From NCBI GenBank assembly GCA_002692965.1, contig NZNC01000003.1, positions 1-64,000 on the forward strand: a stretch of 64,000 nt of DNA, in the 5' to 3' direction. The translations under genes were made by a program, and so were the position numbers. Each line of letters opens with the position of its first letter. Position 1 is the first letter of the stretch. Below, piece after piece: positions 1-6,268 of this stretch. This DNA is from Haliea sp. (lineage in GTDB: Bacteria; Pseudomonadota; Gammaproteobacteria; Pseudomonadales; Halieaceae). Under the pieces are notes generated by a model. It was not told the DNA's origin. It saw nothing but the letters and a program-made list of their open reading frames with translations, and did no database searches.

Positions 1-34
1 GTGATCATTGTCCACTCCGTGGAGGAGATAAGTG

Positions 35-886
35 ATGACGCCACTACGCCAACAAATGCTCGACGCCATGGCGCTGAAGGGGCACGCCCTTCGCACCCAG
101 CAAACCTATCTGTACGTTGTTTCACAACTGGCACAACATTTTCATCGGTCGCCGGATCGGGTATCGGCGGCCGAGATTCATGCATATTTTCTTTATCTGT
201 TGCGTGAACGGCAGCTGGCGCCGGCGAGCCTGCGTGTCTACGTCAGTGCGGTGCAATTTCTGTATACCGAGGTGCTGCACCGTCCCTGGGTAGATTGCCA
301 CGTTCCCTACCCGAAGCTGCCGCAACGGATTCCCGAGTTATTGTCTCGCTCCGAGGTGCAGCGGCTTCTGGGTTGTACCCGCAATCTCAAGCACTACACG
401 CTGCTGGCTACCTGCTATGGGGCCGGGCTGAGAGTGTCCGAGTTGCTGGCACTGCGAGTCCGGGATATTGAGACGGAGCGTGCCATCCTGCATATCCGTC
501 AGGGCAAGGGCGGCAAGGATCGCGAACAGATTCTGACCACCGGCTTGTTACTGCACTTGCGTCGCTACTGGTTGCGCTATCGCCCGGTCGACCTGTTGTT
601 TTACGGTCCCGATACGCAAACGTCCCTCAGTACCAGTGCGGTGCAAAAGACCTACCTGCGGGCCAAGCGTGCGGCCGGGATTACCAAGCAGGGCGGTTTG
701 CATGCGCTGCGGCACGCCTACGCGACCCACCAACTGGAAGCTGGGATGCCGGTCTACCAGCTGCAGCGCCTGCTGGGTCATCAGAGTCTCCGTACCACGC
801 TGCGTTACGTGCACTGGCTACCCCATTATCAGAGTGATGGTGGGCGCGGCATTGATCTACTGCACGATGTGCAGGCCCGAGCGTGA
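35..886 (+). CDS. Tyrosine recombinase (phage-integrase family) of an IS91-group element
   Basis: This is a 283-residue site-specific tyrosine recombinase. An N-terminal SAM-like DNA-binding domain (about 5-85) is followed by a catalytic domain with the expected residues: R133 (GLRVSELL), K158 (GKGGKD), H223 and R226 (HALRHAYAT), H249 (LLGH) and the nucleophile Y258. ATG 35 is chosen because GGAGGA at 21-26 is 8 bases upstream; an in-frame GTG at 32 is less well placed. It lacks the extra segment between the Lys and HxxR motifs that marks integron integrases, so it is not IntI. The stop overlaps the following IS91 transposase start (GTGA), so the two appear co-translated. Some IS91-group elements are known to carry such a recombinase upstream of the HUH transposase; its exact role in transposition is unclear. 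The gene looks intact. Confidence 0.85.
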   Translation: MTPLRQQMLDAMALKGHALRTQQTYLYVVSQLAQHFHRSPDRVSAAEIHAYFLYLLRERQLAPASLRVYVSAVQFLYTEVLHRPWVDCHVPYPKLPQRIPELLSRSEVQRLLGCTRNLKHYTLLATCYGAGLRVSELLALRVRDIETERAILHIRQGKGGKDREQILTTGLLLHLRRYWLRYRPVDLLFYGPDTQTSLSTSAVQKTYLRAKRAAGITKQGGLHALRHAYATHQLEAGMPVYQLQRLLGHQSLRTTLRYVHWLPHYQSDGGRGIDLLHDVQARA

Positions 887-1726
887 CGCCCTCACCGGGT
901 ATGGTCGATGTTCTGGACCGGTTCCTGGACAGCTACAAGACGTCACACCGGCTTAGTCCTCAGCAGGCCAAGGTGATCAACAGCATTCAGAGCTGCCGGA
1001 CCCCGGCACTGGGAGGTCGCGTGCTGGCCTGCGCGTCATGCGGTTATACCCGGGAGAGCTATCACTCCTGCCGTAACCGACACTGCCCGCAGTGCCAGAA
1101 GCAGGCCAGCGATGACTGGTTGGCACGACGACGTAAGGACCTGCTGCCGGTACCTTATTTTCATCTGGTATTTACCTTGCCTCATGCACTGAACGGCTGG
1201 GTGCAGCTGCATCCCGAGGTGCTGTATCCGTTGTTGTTTGAAGCGGTTTCCACCACGCTGAAGCGCTTCGGACGCGATCCCCGGCGACTGGATGGCGATA
1301 TTGGCATGACGCTGGTGCTGCATACTTGGGGTCAGAACCTGAGCCAACATGTGCATCTGCACGGTCTGGTACCGGGCGGCGCGCTGAGTCGGGAGGGTGA
1401 CCGGTGGCATCCGGCCCGCTCGAACCATTTGTTTCCCGTGAAGGCGCTGTCTCGCGCTTATCGCGGCCTAATGGTCAGTCTGCTCCGTCGAGCCTGGCAG
1501 TCGTCGTTATTGTTCAGACTGAAGTCAGAGACCGAAGTCACGGCTGTACTGGCTACGGTGATGGCGCAGCCGTGGGTGGTCTTTGCCAAGCCTACGCAGA
1601 CACACACGGAACAGGTGCTGGCCTACCTGGCTCGCTATACCTATCGCATCGCGATCAGTGACCGTCGCCTAGTCTCTGTGGACGAGCAGGGTGTGCGTTT
1701 CCGCTGGAAGGATTACCGAAACAAAG
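883..1726 (+). pseudogene. IS91-family HUH transposase, 5' part (split by IS66)
   Basis: This is the N-terminal 281 codons of an IS91-type rolling-circle transposase. A Cys-rich zinc-binding motif occupies residues 50-71 (C50, C53, C63, C68, C71), the HUH motif is HVHLH at 156-160, and the paired tyrosines Y248 and Y252 (YLARY) match the Y2 catalytic pair. The frame is broken after codon Lys281 by the IS66 insertion; reading into the IS adds only a few foreign residues to a stop at 1752. Joining base 1726 to 4184 restores an open frame of 380 residues. The start is GTG 883, overlapping the recombinase stop, with ATG 901 as an alternative. The product here is presumably inactive because the C-terminal domain is detached. 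Confidence 0.9.
1719..1726. repeat. IS66 target-site duplication, left copy (AAACAAAG)
   Basis: The 8-bp direct repeat AAACAAAG occurs immediately outside the left inverted repeat and again at 4176-4183 immediately outside the right one. Eight base pairs is the standard duplication length for IS66-family elements. Confidence 0.95.
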
Positions 1727-1741
1727 GTAACCGTCCGGGCA

Positions 1742-3283
1742 TCACACCTTGATGGCCGGGCTCCAGTTGTGCGGTAGGAGACCGTCGATCTCTGAGTACT
1801 TCGTACTGGGCAGGCGCTCAAGCACATCACGCAGGTAGGCCTGGGGATCGAGCCCGTTGATCTTTGCGCTCTGGATCAGGCTCATCACGTTCGCCGCCCG
1901 CTGCCCACTCCGCTGAGATCCAGCGAACAGCCAGTTTTTGCGACCCAGAGCCCAGGGGCGCACCTGATTCTCGATCCAGTTGTTATCGATCGGCACCTCG
2001 CCGTCGTCAAGGTAGCGCGTCAGCGCATCCCAACGTTTCAGGCTGTAGTCGATCGCCCTGGCGGTTCGGGTGCCGGCCGTCAGTGTGGATCGCTGGTGGA
2101 TGAGCCACTCCCGGAGCTTTTCAACAATCGGGCGAGATCGGCTGTCCCGGATTCGTTGTCGCTCATCTGGTGGCTTTTCCGCAATGTCACGCTCAATGTC
2201 GTAGAGCGCACCGATGGTCTCCAGGGCCTGGGCGGCGATGGGACTGTCACCGCGCTCAGCGAGTTCAAATAATTTTCGCCGCGCGTGCGCCCAGCAGCCG
2301 ACTTCGGTCATGCCAGCGGCGAAGCCGGCCTTGTACCCTTGGTAATCGTCACAGACCAACTTGCCTTTCCAGTCGGCCAGGAAGTCACGAGCGGCCTTGC
2401 CGGATCGCGACGGCTGGAAGTCGTAGACCACACCCTGGATCGCGGCCGAGCGGGTGGTGGCATACGCCCAGATGTAGGCGCGATGGGTCTTTTTCTTGCC
2501 TGGCGACAGCATCGGCACCGGCGTCTCGTCCGCATGCAGAACCGCGTGGCACAGCAAGCAGGCGCGCAGTTGCTCCACCAGCGGTGCCAGCTCTACGCCG
2601 CAGCGGCCCACCCAGTCCGCCAGTGTCGACCTTGGAAGCTCGACACCGGCCCGGGCATAGATCTGCTCCTGCCGGTACAGCGGCAGGTGGTCGGCGTACT
2701 TGCTGATTAGCACCTGAGCGAGCAGGTTGGTGGTCGGAATACCCTTGTCGATGACATGAGGCGCTACCGGCGCCTGCACGACCATCTCACAGGCCTTGCA
2801 GGCCCACTTGCTGCGGATATGGCGCTCTACACAGAACTGACCAGGCTCGTAATCCAGCTTCTCGCTGACGTCTTCGCCGATGCGCGTCAGCTCACACCCA
2901 CACTTACAGGTCGTCGACTCGGGATCGTGGTGGATCTCCGAACGGGGCAACTGCGGTGGCAGCGCTTGGCGTCGCGGCTTTAACGGGCGACCTTTCCTCG
3001 GCGACTCACACTCGGCCAGCTTCTCAAGCTCCGTTTCGATCGCCGCGATATCCTCATCGACCAGATCGTCCAGGAGGTTCTGCTGTGGGCTACTGCTTTT
3101 GGATTCGCTGCGTTTGCCAAAACGATGTCGCCGGAGAATCGCGATCTCATGCGTGAGGTGTTCATTGCGCAGGCGGTACTGGCGAATGGTCTCATCACGC
3201 TCACCTAACGCATCCTGCATCTGCGCCGCGAATTCGCGGAGCTGGGACTCACTGAGCTGGTTAATGTCAATCGATGCAGGCAT
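1742..3283 (-). CDS. tnpC: IS66 family transposase TnpC (DDE enzyme)
   Basis: This is the 513-residue main transposase of the IS66 element. The N-terminus is a coiled-coil and leucine-rich segment (SESQLREFAAQMQDALGE). A zinc-finger-like region follows (CKCGCEL, then WACKACE). The DDE core has LHADETPVPM (first Asp), VCDDYQGYKAGF (second Asp) and DNNWIENQVRPW (Glu), and the usual IS66 C-terminal extension ends in the YLRDVLERLP region. ATG 3283 is preferred over the upstream in-frame start at 3334 because it gives the usual family length and N-terminus. The gene ends 15 bp inside the left inverted repeat. Confidence 0.93.
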   Translation of the reverse strand: MPASIDINQLSESQLREFAAQMQDALGERDETIRQYRLRNEHLTHEIAILRRHRFGKRSESKSSSPQQNLLDDLVDEDIAAIETELEKLAECESPRKGRPLKPRRQALPPQLPRSEIHHDPESTTCKCGCELTRIGEDVSEKLDYEPGQFCVERHIRSKWACKACEMVVQAPVAPHVIDKGIPTTNLLAQVLISKYADHLPLYRQEQIYARAGVELPRSTLADWVGRCGVELAPLVEQLRACLLCHAVLHADETPVPMLSPGKKKTHRAYIWAYATTRSAAIQGVVYDFQPSRSGKAARDFLADWKGKLVCDDYQGYKAGFAAGMTEVGCWAHARRKLFELAERGDSPIAAQALETIGALYDIERDIAEKPPDERQRIRDSRSRPIVEKLREWLIHQRSTLTAGTRTARAIDYSLKRWDALTRYLDDGEVPIDNNWIENQVRPWALGRKNWLFAGSQRSGQRAANVMSLIQSAKINGLDPQAYLRDVLERLPSTKYSEIDGLLPHNWSPAIKV

Positions 3284-3362
3284 AGCGAGACTGTGCCACC
3301 AGAGCCCATTTATGGCCAGAAGTACTATTTCCATAGACCCGAGCGGGTGACCGTGGTGTTAT

Positions 3363-3725
3363 CTACTGTCGGTCTATGACGAAGTTCTCGGCGGCATATT
3401 GCCAGGGCAACCCCGATGCCAGGGCTTGCAATTGCAGGTCATCGAGACTCACTGGATCGCCACTGCGCAGGGCGCTCCAAACAAAGCGACCCTGATGCAA
3501 CCGCCTTGCCAGCAGCCAAATACCGAAGCCATCGCACAGCAGGATCTTCATGCGGTTAGCACGCTTGTTGGCAAAGACGTAGGCGCAGTGCGGCTTCGCC
3601 GCACCAAAGGCCTTGATCACCCGGGCCAGCGTCGTCTCTGGCCCGCAGCGCATATCCAGCGGTTCCCGGGCCAGCCAGATCTCGTCAATGCGAAGGACCT
3701 GGCCCATGTTAACGGGCAGCGTCAC
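3363..3725 (-). CDS. tnpB: IS66 family accessory protein TnpB
   Basis: This 120-residue protein belongs to the IS66 Orf2 family (PF05717). Recognisable segments are the N-terminal region IWLAREPLDMRCG and the core YVFANKRANRMKILLCDGFG followed by WLLARRL. Its start overlaps the tnpA stop in ATGA (3722-3725), indicating translational coupling. It is required with TnpA and TnpC for IS66-type transposition in studied members, but its biochemical role is poorly defined. Intact. Confidence 0.93.
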   Translation of the reverse strand: MTLPVNMGQVLRIDEIWLAREPLDMRCGPETTLARVIKAFGAAKPHCAYVFANKRANRMKILLCDGFGIWLLARRLHQGRFVWSALRSGDPVSLDDLQLQALASGLPWQYAAENFVIDRQ

Positions 3726-4093
3726 CTTGTTACAGCACGTAGCCAGTCGACAGACCGCTCGAGCGCATTGAGCGGCCAGTGGACGATCAGCCTGCCTGAG
3801 GGCGTTGGTACTTCCATGCGTACCATCGCTGGATCATCGGCCGGTGCGGCTTGAGAGCCAGGCGATAACGGCGACGGCAGACGAAGGAAGTCATCCTGGG
3901 AAGCGCGCCGGTGGGCGAGACGCCACTTCTGTACCATGTTGGGATTCAAGCTGTGGCGAATGGCAACACCGGCCACGGATGCACCAGGGTGATCGCACTC
4001 GGCGATGATCTGGGCCTTGAATCCGGCAGAGTAACGGCGTCGCCGCTTCTTCGGTGTCGGTGCCACATCGTTAAGCGGCGCGTCGTAATCCAT
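3722..4093 (-). CDS. tnpA: IS66 family TnpA (HTH DNA-binding protein)
   Basis: This 123-residue protein has a basic N-terminal stretch (KKRRRRYSAGFKAQIIAE) and a helix-turn-helix of the IS3/IS911 OrfA type (ASVAGVAIRHSLNPNMVQKW). It is the first gene of the IS66 operon, transcribed inward from the right end, and likely binds the element ends. The ATG lies just downstream of a strong hairpin (4097-4125), and no clear Shine-Dalgarno sequence is free outside that stem. Confidence 0.9.
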   Translation of the reverse strand: MDYDAPLNDVAPTPKKRRRRYSAGFKAQIIAECDHPGASVAGVAIRHSLNPNMVQKWRLAHRRASQDDFLRLPSPLSPGSQAAPADDPAMVRMEVPTPSGRLIVHWPLNALERSVDWLRAVTR

Positions 4094-4096
4094 AAT

Positions 4097-4125
4097 AGGT
4101 GCCCACTAAGAATAGGTGGGCGCCT
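4097..4125. promoter_or_regulatory. Hairpin upstream of tnpA in IS66
   Basis: AGGTGCCCAC (4097-4106) and GTGGGCGCCT (4116-4125) form a stem with 9 of 10 paired positions and a 9-base loop. On the minus strand the stem ends only 3 bases before the tnpA ATG, so it covers the position where a ribosome binding site would lie. By analogy with other ISs it could limit translation from read-through transcripts; this is inference. Confidence 0.5.
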
Positions 4126-4175
4126 AATCTAGCGGATCGCTTATCTGTGGCAAGATGGGTTTGCCGGACGCTTAC

Positions 4176-4183
4176 AAACAAAG
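4176..4183. repeat. IS66 target-site duplication, right copy (AAACAAAG)
   Basis: This is the second copy of the 8-bp duplication, directly following the right inverted repeat. It is identical to 1719-1726. Confidence 0.95.
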
Positions 4184-4482
4184 GCGACGCTGGCAGCATG
4201 TGCCTGACCGGTGAGGAGTTCCTGCGCCGATGGCTGATGCATGTCTTACCGACAGGGCTGATGCGGGTACGCCATTACGGGTTCCTGGCCAATTGTCACC
4301 GTCGAGAGAAGCTGCAGCGGATCCGAGATTGTCTTCAGGGTGACCATGTCAGTCCGCCGAGAAGGGTGCGACATCAGCCTGTGGAGAACGTCCAGGCACC
4401 CGCATGCGTGGCTTGCCCACGGTGTCGGGATGGGACACTGCGGGTGACCGCGGAGATTGAGCGACGACGATCTAGCGGGTAG
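4184..4482 (+). pseudogene. IS91-family transposase, 3' part (after the IS66 insertion)
   Basis: This is the detached C-terminal 98 codons of the IS91 transposase. The segment EEFLRRWLMHVLPTGLMRVR followed by HYGFLAN is the conserved IS91/ISCR C-terminal motif, and it is followed by a basic region and a CXXC pair (ACVACPRC). It lines up in frame with the 5' part when the IS66 and one copy of the duplication are removed. It has no start or ribosome binding site of its own, so it is not expected to be translated. Confidence 0.88.
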
Positions 4483-4684
4483 TGGAGGTGGTGAACAAGA
4501 TGTTTGGGTGTCTGCAGCGGGCGGACGCGCGCTGTGCTGGACACGCGAAATGGAAATCCCTTAAATGGGTGTAATGCGGCGAATATTTAGACGCTGAGCT
4601 TCTAATCAGCACTTAGATGTCGAGCACGATTCCTTATCGCTCTGTGCAGCAGCGTCGCCAGTAATAATCCAGGGAAGGAGTCCC
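4483..4684. other. Non-coding stretch between IS91 transposase and attC-like region
   Basis: No gene is supported here. The first part probably holds the right end (oriIS) of the IS91-group element, but no terminal hairpin could be placed with confidence. From about 4540 onward the sequence becomes visibly AT-richer than the chromosome to the right, suggesting separately acquired DNA. Confidence 0.4.
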
Positions 4685-4783
4685 ATGAAACAATCCCCTT
4701 ATAGAGAGCCGGAGGCTATCGCGAAGCGGCATAGTCCAACAGGCGTTTATCTGCCATGCTGCGCACAGCAGATAAACGTGTAG
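4685..4783 (+). CDS. Possible 32-residue peptide ending inside the attC-like site
   Basis: A short frame starts at ATG 4685 with an almost ideal ribosome binding site (AAGGAG, 4 bases upstream) and encodes 32 residues beginning MKQSPYREPEAIAKRH and ending QQINV. Its last 17 codons run through the attC-like site at 4734-4792, a geometry seen when cassette genes end within their attC. No family is recognised. It could be a tiny cassette gene or a leader peptide for the next gene, or chance. Confidence 0.3.
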   Translation: MKQSPYREPEAIAKRHSPTGVYLPCCAQQINV

Positions 4784-4792
4784 CTGTTATAT
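4734..4792 (+). repeat. attC-like integron recombination site 1
   Basis: The site begins with the core-like GTCCAAC (4734-4740) and ends with GTTATAT (4786-4792). The AAC and GTT triplets pair, as do CAG and CTG beside them. Inside is a perfect 11-bp inverted repeat, CGTTTATCTGC (4744-4754) and GCAGATAAACG (4768-4778), separated by 13 bases that would form the variable terminal loop. Unpaired bases between the outer and inner stems resemble the attC spacer. The next gene starts only 7 bases downstream, as expected for a gene cassette. R boxes match the consensus imperfectly. Confidence 0.5.
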
Positions 4793-4798
4793 TCAATC

Positions 4799-5365
4799 AT
4801 GTCTAGCACGCTGATCACACAAAAATTTTGGCTGAATAAGGAGGTCGTCGAGATCCAATTGGATTTACTCGACTCATTTGCTAAAAGCCTTGCATACTAC
4901 CGTGCCATACATCAAGACTACAAAAGGATAGTTGCATGTAAGGAGTACTGGTGTCACACCATGAACACCTGCTACTTAAGAGCTCTAAATGATTGGTGCA
5001 TAGTCTTCGGGCCAAACTCAAATGAATCACATTGGAAAAAAGTTTCAACGGAACATGCGAGGGAAGTAAGTGATGAGGTGCGCAAAGTTATTCTTTGTGC
5101 CGGGGAATTTCACGAACAAGAATGGACTGAATACTGGCAGAATTTGACCGAGTTTCGTCATAAGTATGTCGCTCATAGAATACCCGACTATCGTGAACAC
5201 GTCCCACATTTGACTAAAGCATTTGACATTTCTGTGGCATATTTTGAATGGCTGAAGGTGCAGCTCCGGCCATGTCAGAATGAGCCGAAGGCTCTTAATG
5301 TCCTGTATTCTGAATATCAAATTGAAATTATTGTTGTTCTTAAAAACTATGTCGACCGAATATAA
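4799..5365 (+). CDS. HEPN-like hypothetical protein in an integron-cassette setting
   Basis: This 188-residue protein has no certain family match. The segment EFRHKYVAHRIPDY contains R-x5-H, the signature of HEPN domains found in many toxin, RNase and abortive-infection proteins. The preceding helical region (RALNDWCIVFG, then WKKVSTEHAREVSDEV) resembles AbiU2-like HEPN proteins. Base composition is clearly AT-rich compared with the flanking chromosome. The gene starts just after attC-like site 1 and its stop codon TAA (5363-5365) lies inside attC-like site 2, the layout of a mobile cassette. No obvious Shine-Dalgarno precedes ATG 4799, which is common in cassettes. A ribonuclease or defence role is inference only. 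Confidence 0.7.
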   Translation: MSSTLITQKFWLNKEVVEIQLDLLDSFAKSLAYYRAIHQDYKRIVACKEYWCHTMNTCYLRALNDWCIVFGPNSNESHWKKVSTEHAREVSDEVRKVILCAGEFHEQEWTEYWQNLTEFRHKYVAHRIPDYREHVPHLTKAFDISVAYFEWLKVQLRPCQNEPKALNVLYSEYQIEIIVVLKNYVDRI

Positions 5366-5449
5366 CAATCCGCAGCAATCGCTCCCGTTGGTCGCTGGGA
5401 CAGCCAAAACGCTGCGCTTATTTGGCCGCCCTTGTGCGGGGCGTTATGC
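5360..5449 (+). repeat. attC-like integron recombination site 2
   Basis: This 90-base imperfect palindrome runs from ATATAAC (5360-5366) to GTTATGC (5443-5449). The outer arms pair as TAAC, three bases, CCGCA (5370-5374) against TGCGG (5435-5439), three bases, GTTA. An inner hairpin includes GTTGG against CCAA and CGCTG against CAGC. Overlap with the stop codon of the preceding gene and the GTTAT end are reminiscent of Vibrio-type attC sites. Folding was done by eye. Confidence 0.5.
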
Positions 5450-5511
5450 ATTAACGGCCAGGTTTCATTGTCAGGTTTCGTCCTCTATTCCAGTCTTATT
5501 GGGGTCATGAA

Positions 5512-5859
5512 GTGGCGCTAAGCGAATTTGAAATAAAGCGTGTGGAAAAGCTGGCCTCCGATTACACAGAGGCTCACCGTCCACCGTCACACATTCGCGA
5601 CAAGCGTGACCTGGGTTTTCGGGTATCGGGGCAAAGTCTGGAGCTGTTCGAAATTCGCCCGAAGTACCTTGACCCGTCGGTGAAAGTCGAGCATCCCATC
5701 GCGAAGGCGACCTACGTCAAGAAGTCGAAATCTTGGAAGGTTTACTGGATGCGTGCGGACCTGAAGTGGCATCGTTATGATCCCGTGCCGGAGATTGCCT
5801 CGCTGGACGCATTCTTTCGGCTGGTGGAGGATGATCCGCATGGGTGCTTTAAAGGCTAG
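5512..5859 (+). CDS. DUF3024 domain protein
   Basis: This 115-residue soluble protein matches the DUF3024 family. It has an N-terminal helical segment (EFEIKRVEKLASDYTEAHRP), then SLELFEIRPKYLDPS, ATYVKKSKSWKVYWMRADLK and WHRYDPVPEI, ending with DPHGCF. The function of the family is unknown. It starts with GTG 5512, 62 bases after attC-like site 2, and overlaps the next gene by 20 bp. No attC-like site was found after it, so it may be either the adjacent chromosome or a damaged cassette. Confidence 0.75.
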   Translation: MALSEFEIKRVEKLASDYTEAHRPPSHIRDKRDLGFRVSGQSLELFEIRPKYLDPSVKVEHPIAKATYVKKSKSWKVYWMRADLKWHRYDPVPEIASLDAFFRLVEDDPHGCFKG

Positions 5860-6268
5860 CAGGCCGCCAGTTTCCCTTCTTTCCAGAGCCCTGCTCATCT
5901 GGCTGGTTATCCTCGTCCTGGCGACTACCAATGGTGTGGTGCGCGAATTTCTTTTGATACAGACCATCGAATCGTCGATAGCCCAGACCCTTAGCGGTCT
6001 GCTACTGTCAGTACTGATCCTCGGGGTAGCGTGGATTTCGCTTCCCTGGCTGGGTATCCGGACCAGTTCCCGGGCCTTGCTGGTCGGCGCATTTTGGCTG
6101 GTTCTCACGCTGGTCTTCGAATTTGCCGTTGGCATCTGGCAGGGCAAGTCATGGCGGGTGCTACTGCAGGCCTATACCTTTCATGGCGGCACTATCTGGC
6201 CCGTGGTGTTGCTCGTAACCGGTCTGTCTCCCTGGCTGGCTCTAAGGCTGAGGCAGCGCGGAGGCTGA
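5840..6268 (+). CDS. Small conserved membrane protein, four predicted TM helices
   Basis: This 142-residue integral membrane protein has hydrophobic segments at about 15-32, 47-68, 76-98 and 118-136. Motifs such as NGVVREFLL near the first helix and WLVLTLVFEFAVG in the third suggest a conserved family, but I do not recognise a function. ATG 5840 is chosen because GGAGG at 5826-5830 is correctly spaced; the start lies within the end of the DUF3024 gene, implying co-translation. The stop directly abuts the stop of the convergent oxidoreductase gene. Confidence 0.7.
   Translation: MGALKASRPPVSLLSRALLIWLVILVLATTNGVVREFLLIQTIESSIAQTLSGLLLSVLILGVAWISLPWLGIRTSSRALLVGAFWLVLTLVFEFAVGIWQGKSWRVLLQAYTFHGGTIWPVVLLVTGLSPWLALRLRQRGG

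Larger units (their letters stand above)
1727..4175 (-). mobile_element. Complete IS66-family insertion sequence
   Basis: This is a 2449-bp element with terminal inverted repeats. The left end begins GTAACCGTCCGG and the right end read inward begins GTAAGCGTCCGG (11 of 12 identical), both with the GTAA start typical of IS66. It carries tnpA, tnpB and tnpC on the minus strand in the canonical order and is flanked by the perfect duplication AAACAAAG. All three frames are intact and the duplication is unmutated, which suggests a recent insertion and possible activity. Confidence 0.95.
35..4482 (+). mobile_element. IS91-group element (recombinase + HUH transposase) interrupted by IS66
   Basis: Coordinates give the coding extent only: recombinase 35-886, transposase 883-1726 joined to 4184-4482. 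Without the IS66 insertion the two overlapping genes span about 2 kb, a plausible size for an IS91-group element. IS91 elements have no inverted repeats and make no target duplication, so the outer ends (terIS and oriIS) cannot be fixed by eye. A GAACAAG string at about 4493-4499 contains both tetranucleotides (GAAC and CAAG) reported as IS91 targets, but it lies very close to the stop codon and may be coincidence. Confidence 0.7.

Noticed and set aside
35-886. Possible integron integrase IntI, given the attC-like sites
   Set aside because: The protein is too short between the Lys motif and HxxR and lacks the IntI-specific insert; it pairs with the IS91 transposase instead.
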